In this document: piece after piece, positions 63,559 to 64,000 of the stretch
Layout of the letters: each line of letters opens with the position of its first letter
How positions within the stretch are numbered: the stretch's first letter is position 1
Assembly (NCBI GenBank): GCA_902793195.1
Contig: CADBCS010000008.1
Span: 1 to 64,000, forward strand
Origin: an uncultured Coriobacteriaceae bacterium
GTDB lineage: Bacteria; Actinomycetota; Coriobacteriia; Coriobacteriales; Atopobiaceae
Reading direction: 5' to 3'
Length of the DNA stretch: 64,000 nucleotides
Notes under the pieces: model-generated
What the model was told of the DNA's origin: nothing
Databases searched by the model: none
The model's input: only the letters and a program-made list of their open reading frames with translations
Made by a program: the position numbers and the translations under genes

Positions 63559-64000
63559 CTATCTAAACCATTGCAGGAACAGGATGGAGGAGCAGATGCG
63601 GCTCATGTACCTCACGACGTGGGGGAGGTCGAGGTAGCTCTTGCCGCCCTGTCGCTCCTGCATGAGCGCCGGGACCTCGACGACCTTGCCGCCCTTGCGC
63701 GCGATGAGCGCCACCGTGTCGGGCTCGGGTGTGAGGTCGCGGCCGTGGGCGAAGAGGTCAAGCATGTGGCGGTTGTACAGGCGCATGCCCGAGGTGGGGT
63801 CGGTGAGTCGCACTCCCGACGTGAGCCGGATGAGCAGCGAGATGAGGCGCGAACCCGCACCACGGGCCCCGGTGAGGTTCTCGCCTGCTAGCACGCGCGA
63901 GGCGATGACGATGTCGGCGTTATGCTCGGCCATGGCGTCGGCCATGGCGGGGATGTACTCAGGTAGGTGCTGTCCGTCGGCGTCGAACTGGACCGCCGCG
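63559..64000 (-). CDS. GT2 family glycosyltransferase (N-terminus cut by window)
   Basis: The C-terminal 147 residues are visible; the gene continues past base 64000. VQFDADGQHLPEYIP is the DXD-containing motif of DPM1/GtrB-like GT2 enzymes; LTDPTSGMRLYNR and VALIARKGGKVVEVP follow. No TM segments at the C-terminus. First visible gene of the operon that runs down to 61207. Confidence 0.9.
   Translation of the reverse strand, partial: AAVQFDADGQHLPEYIPAMADAMAEHNADIVIASRVLAGENLTGARGAGSRLISLLIRLTSGVRLTDPTSGMRLYNRHMLDLFAHGRDLTPEPDTVALIARKGGKVVEVPALMQERQGGKSYLDLPHVVRYMSRICSSILFLQWFR

Overview
The window looks like chromosomal DNA of a high-GC Gram-positive bacterium, most likely a coriobacterium of the Olsenella/Atopobium type. 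This is inferred from gene content (CarD, EttA, family II pyrophosphatases with CBS inserts, a fructose PTS operon, ChW-repeat lysozyme, a dTDP-rhamnose and teichoic-acid-like surface cluster) and not from a marker gene. Starts are mostly ATG with clear AGGAGG-type ribosome sites, plus some GTG and TTG starts.

Layout. 1-16.5 kb is housekeeping and catabolism: two paralogous Mn-dependent pyrophosphatases facing each other across an alpha-glucosidase, an Asp/Glu racemase overlapping a YfbR-type nucleotidase, a fruR-fruK-fruA operon, EttA, a small XRE regulator, a DUF362 protein with an Fe-S-like C-terminus, and a membrane GGDEF/EAL protein. 16.6-17.3 kb has no genes but is dense in repeats: an array of inverted and direct 15-bp units, then tandem cassettes that end in copies of the tRNA-Phe 3' end.

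17.28-22.46 kb is a 5.1-kb integrated element in the tRNA-Phe gene. It is bounded by 49-bp direct repeats and carries a tyrosine integrase, an HTH protein, an excisionase-like protein, small unknown proteins, a winged-helix-like protein, a TerS-like protein and a coiled-coil protein. It has no capsid, portal, tail or lysis genes, so it resembles a very small phage satellite more than a prophage. 22.4-44 kb returns to core genes: tRNA-Phe, acylphosphatase, a tannase-like lipoprotein, CarD, ACT-domain protein, citrate synthase, HAD phosphatase, GH25/ChW lysozyme, RlmKL with a decayed N-terminal methyltransferase, phosphoglucomutase, a membrane-anchored C39-like protein lacking the catalytic cysteine, ArgR, a class A PBP, TyrS and a U32 protein.

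44.2-64 kb is a cell-surface glycopolymer region arranged in several short operons on both strands: NifU-like protein, YfhO-family membrane protein, RmlA, RmlD, a polytopic GT-C-like protein, a GtrB/CsbB-like glycosyltransferase, RmlB, two flippases, an NAD-dependent epimerase next to an IspD/TarI-type cytidylyltransferase, several GT2 enzymes, a CDP-glycerol glycerophosphotransferase, LicD and a DUF2304 protein. Together they suggest a rhamnose-containing, polyol-phosphate-decorated wall polymer. RmlC is not in the window. A second copy of the 15-bp-unit repeat lies at 50.44-50.67 kb with the same internal spacing as the first. The window cuts genes at both ends.
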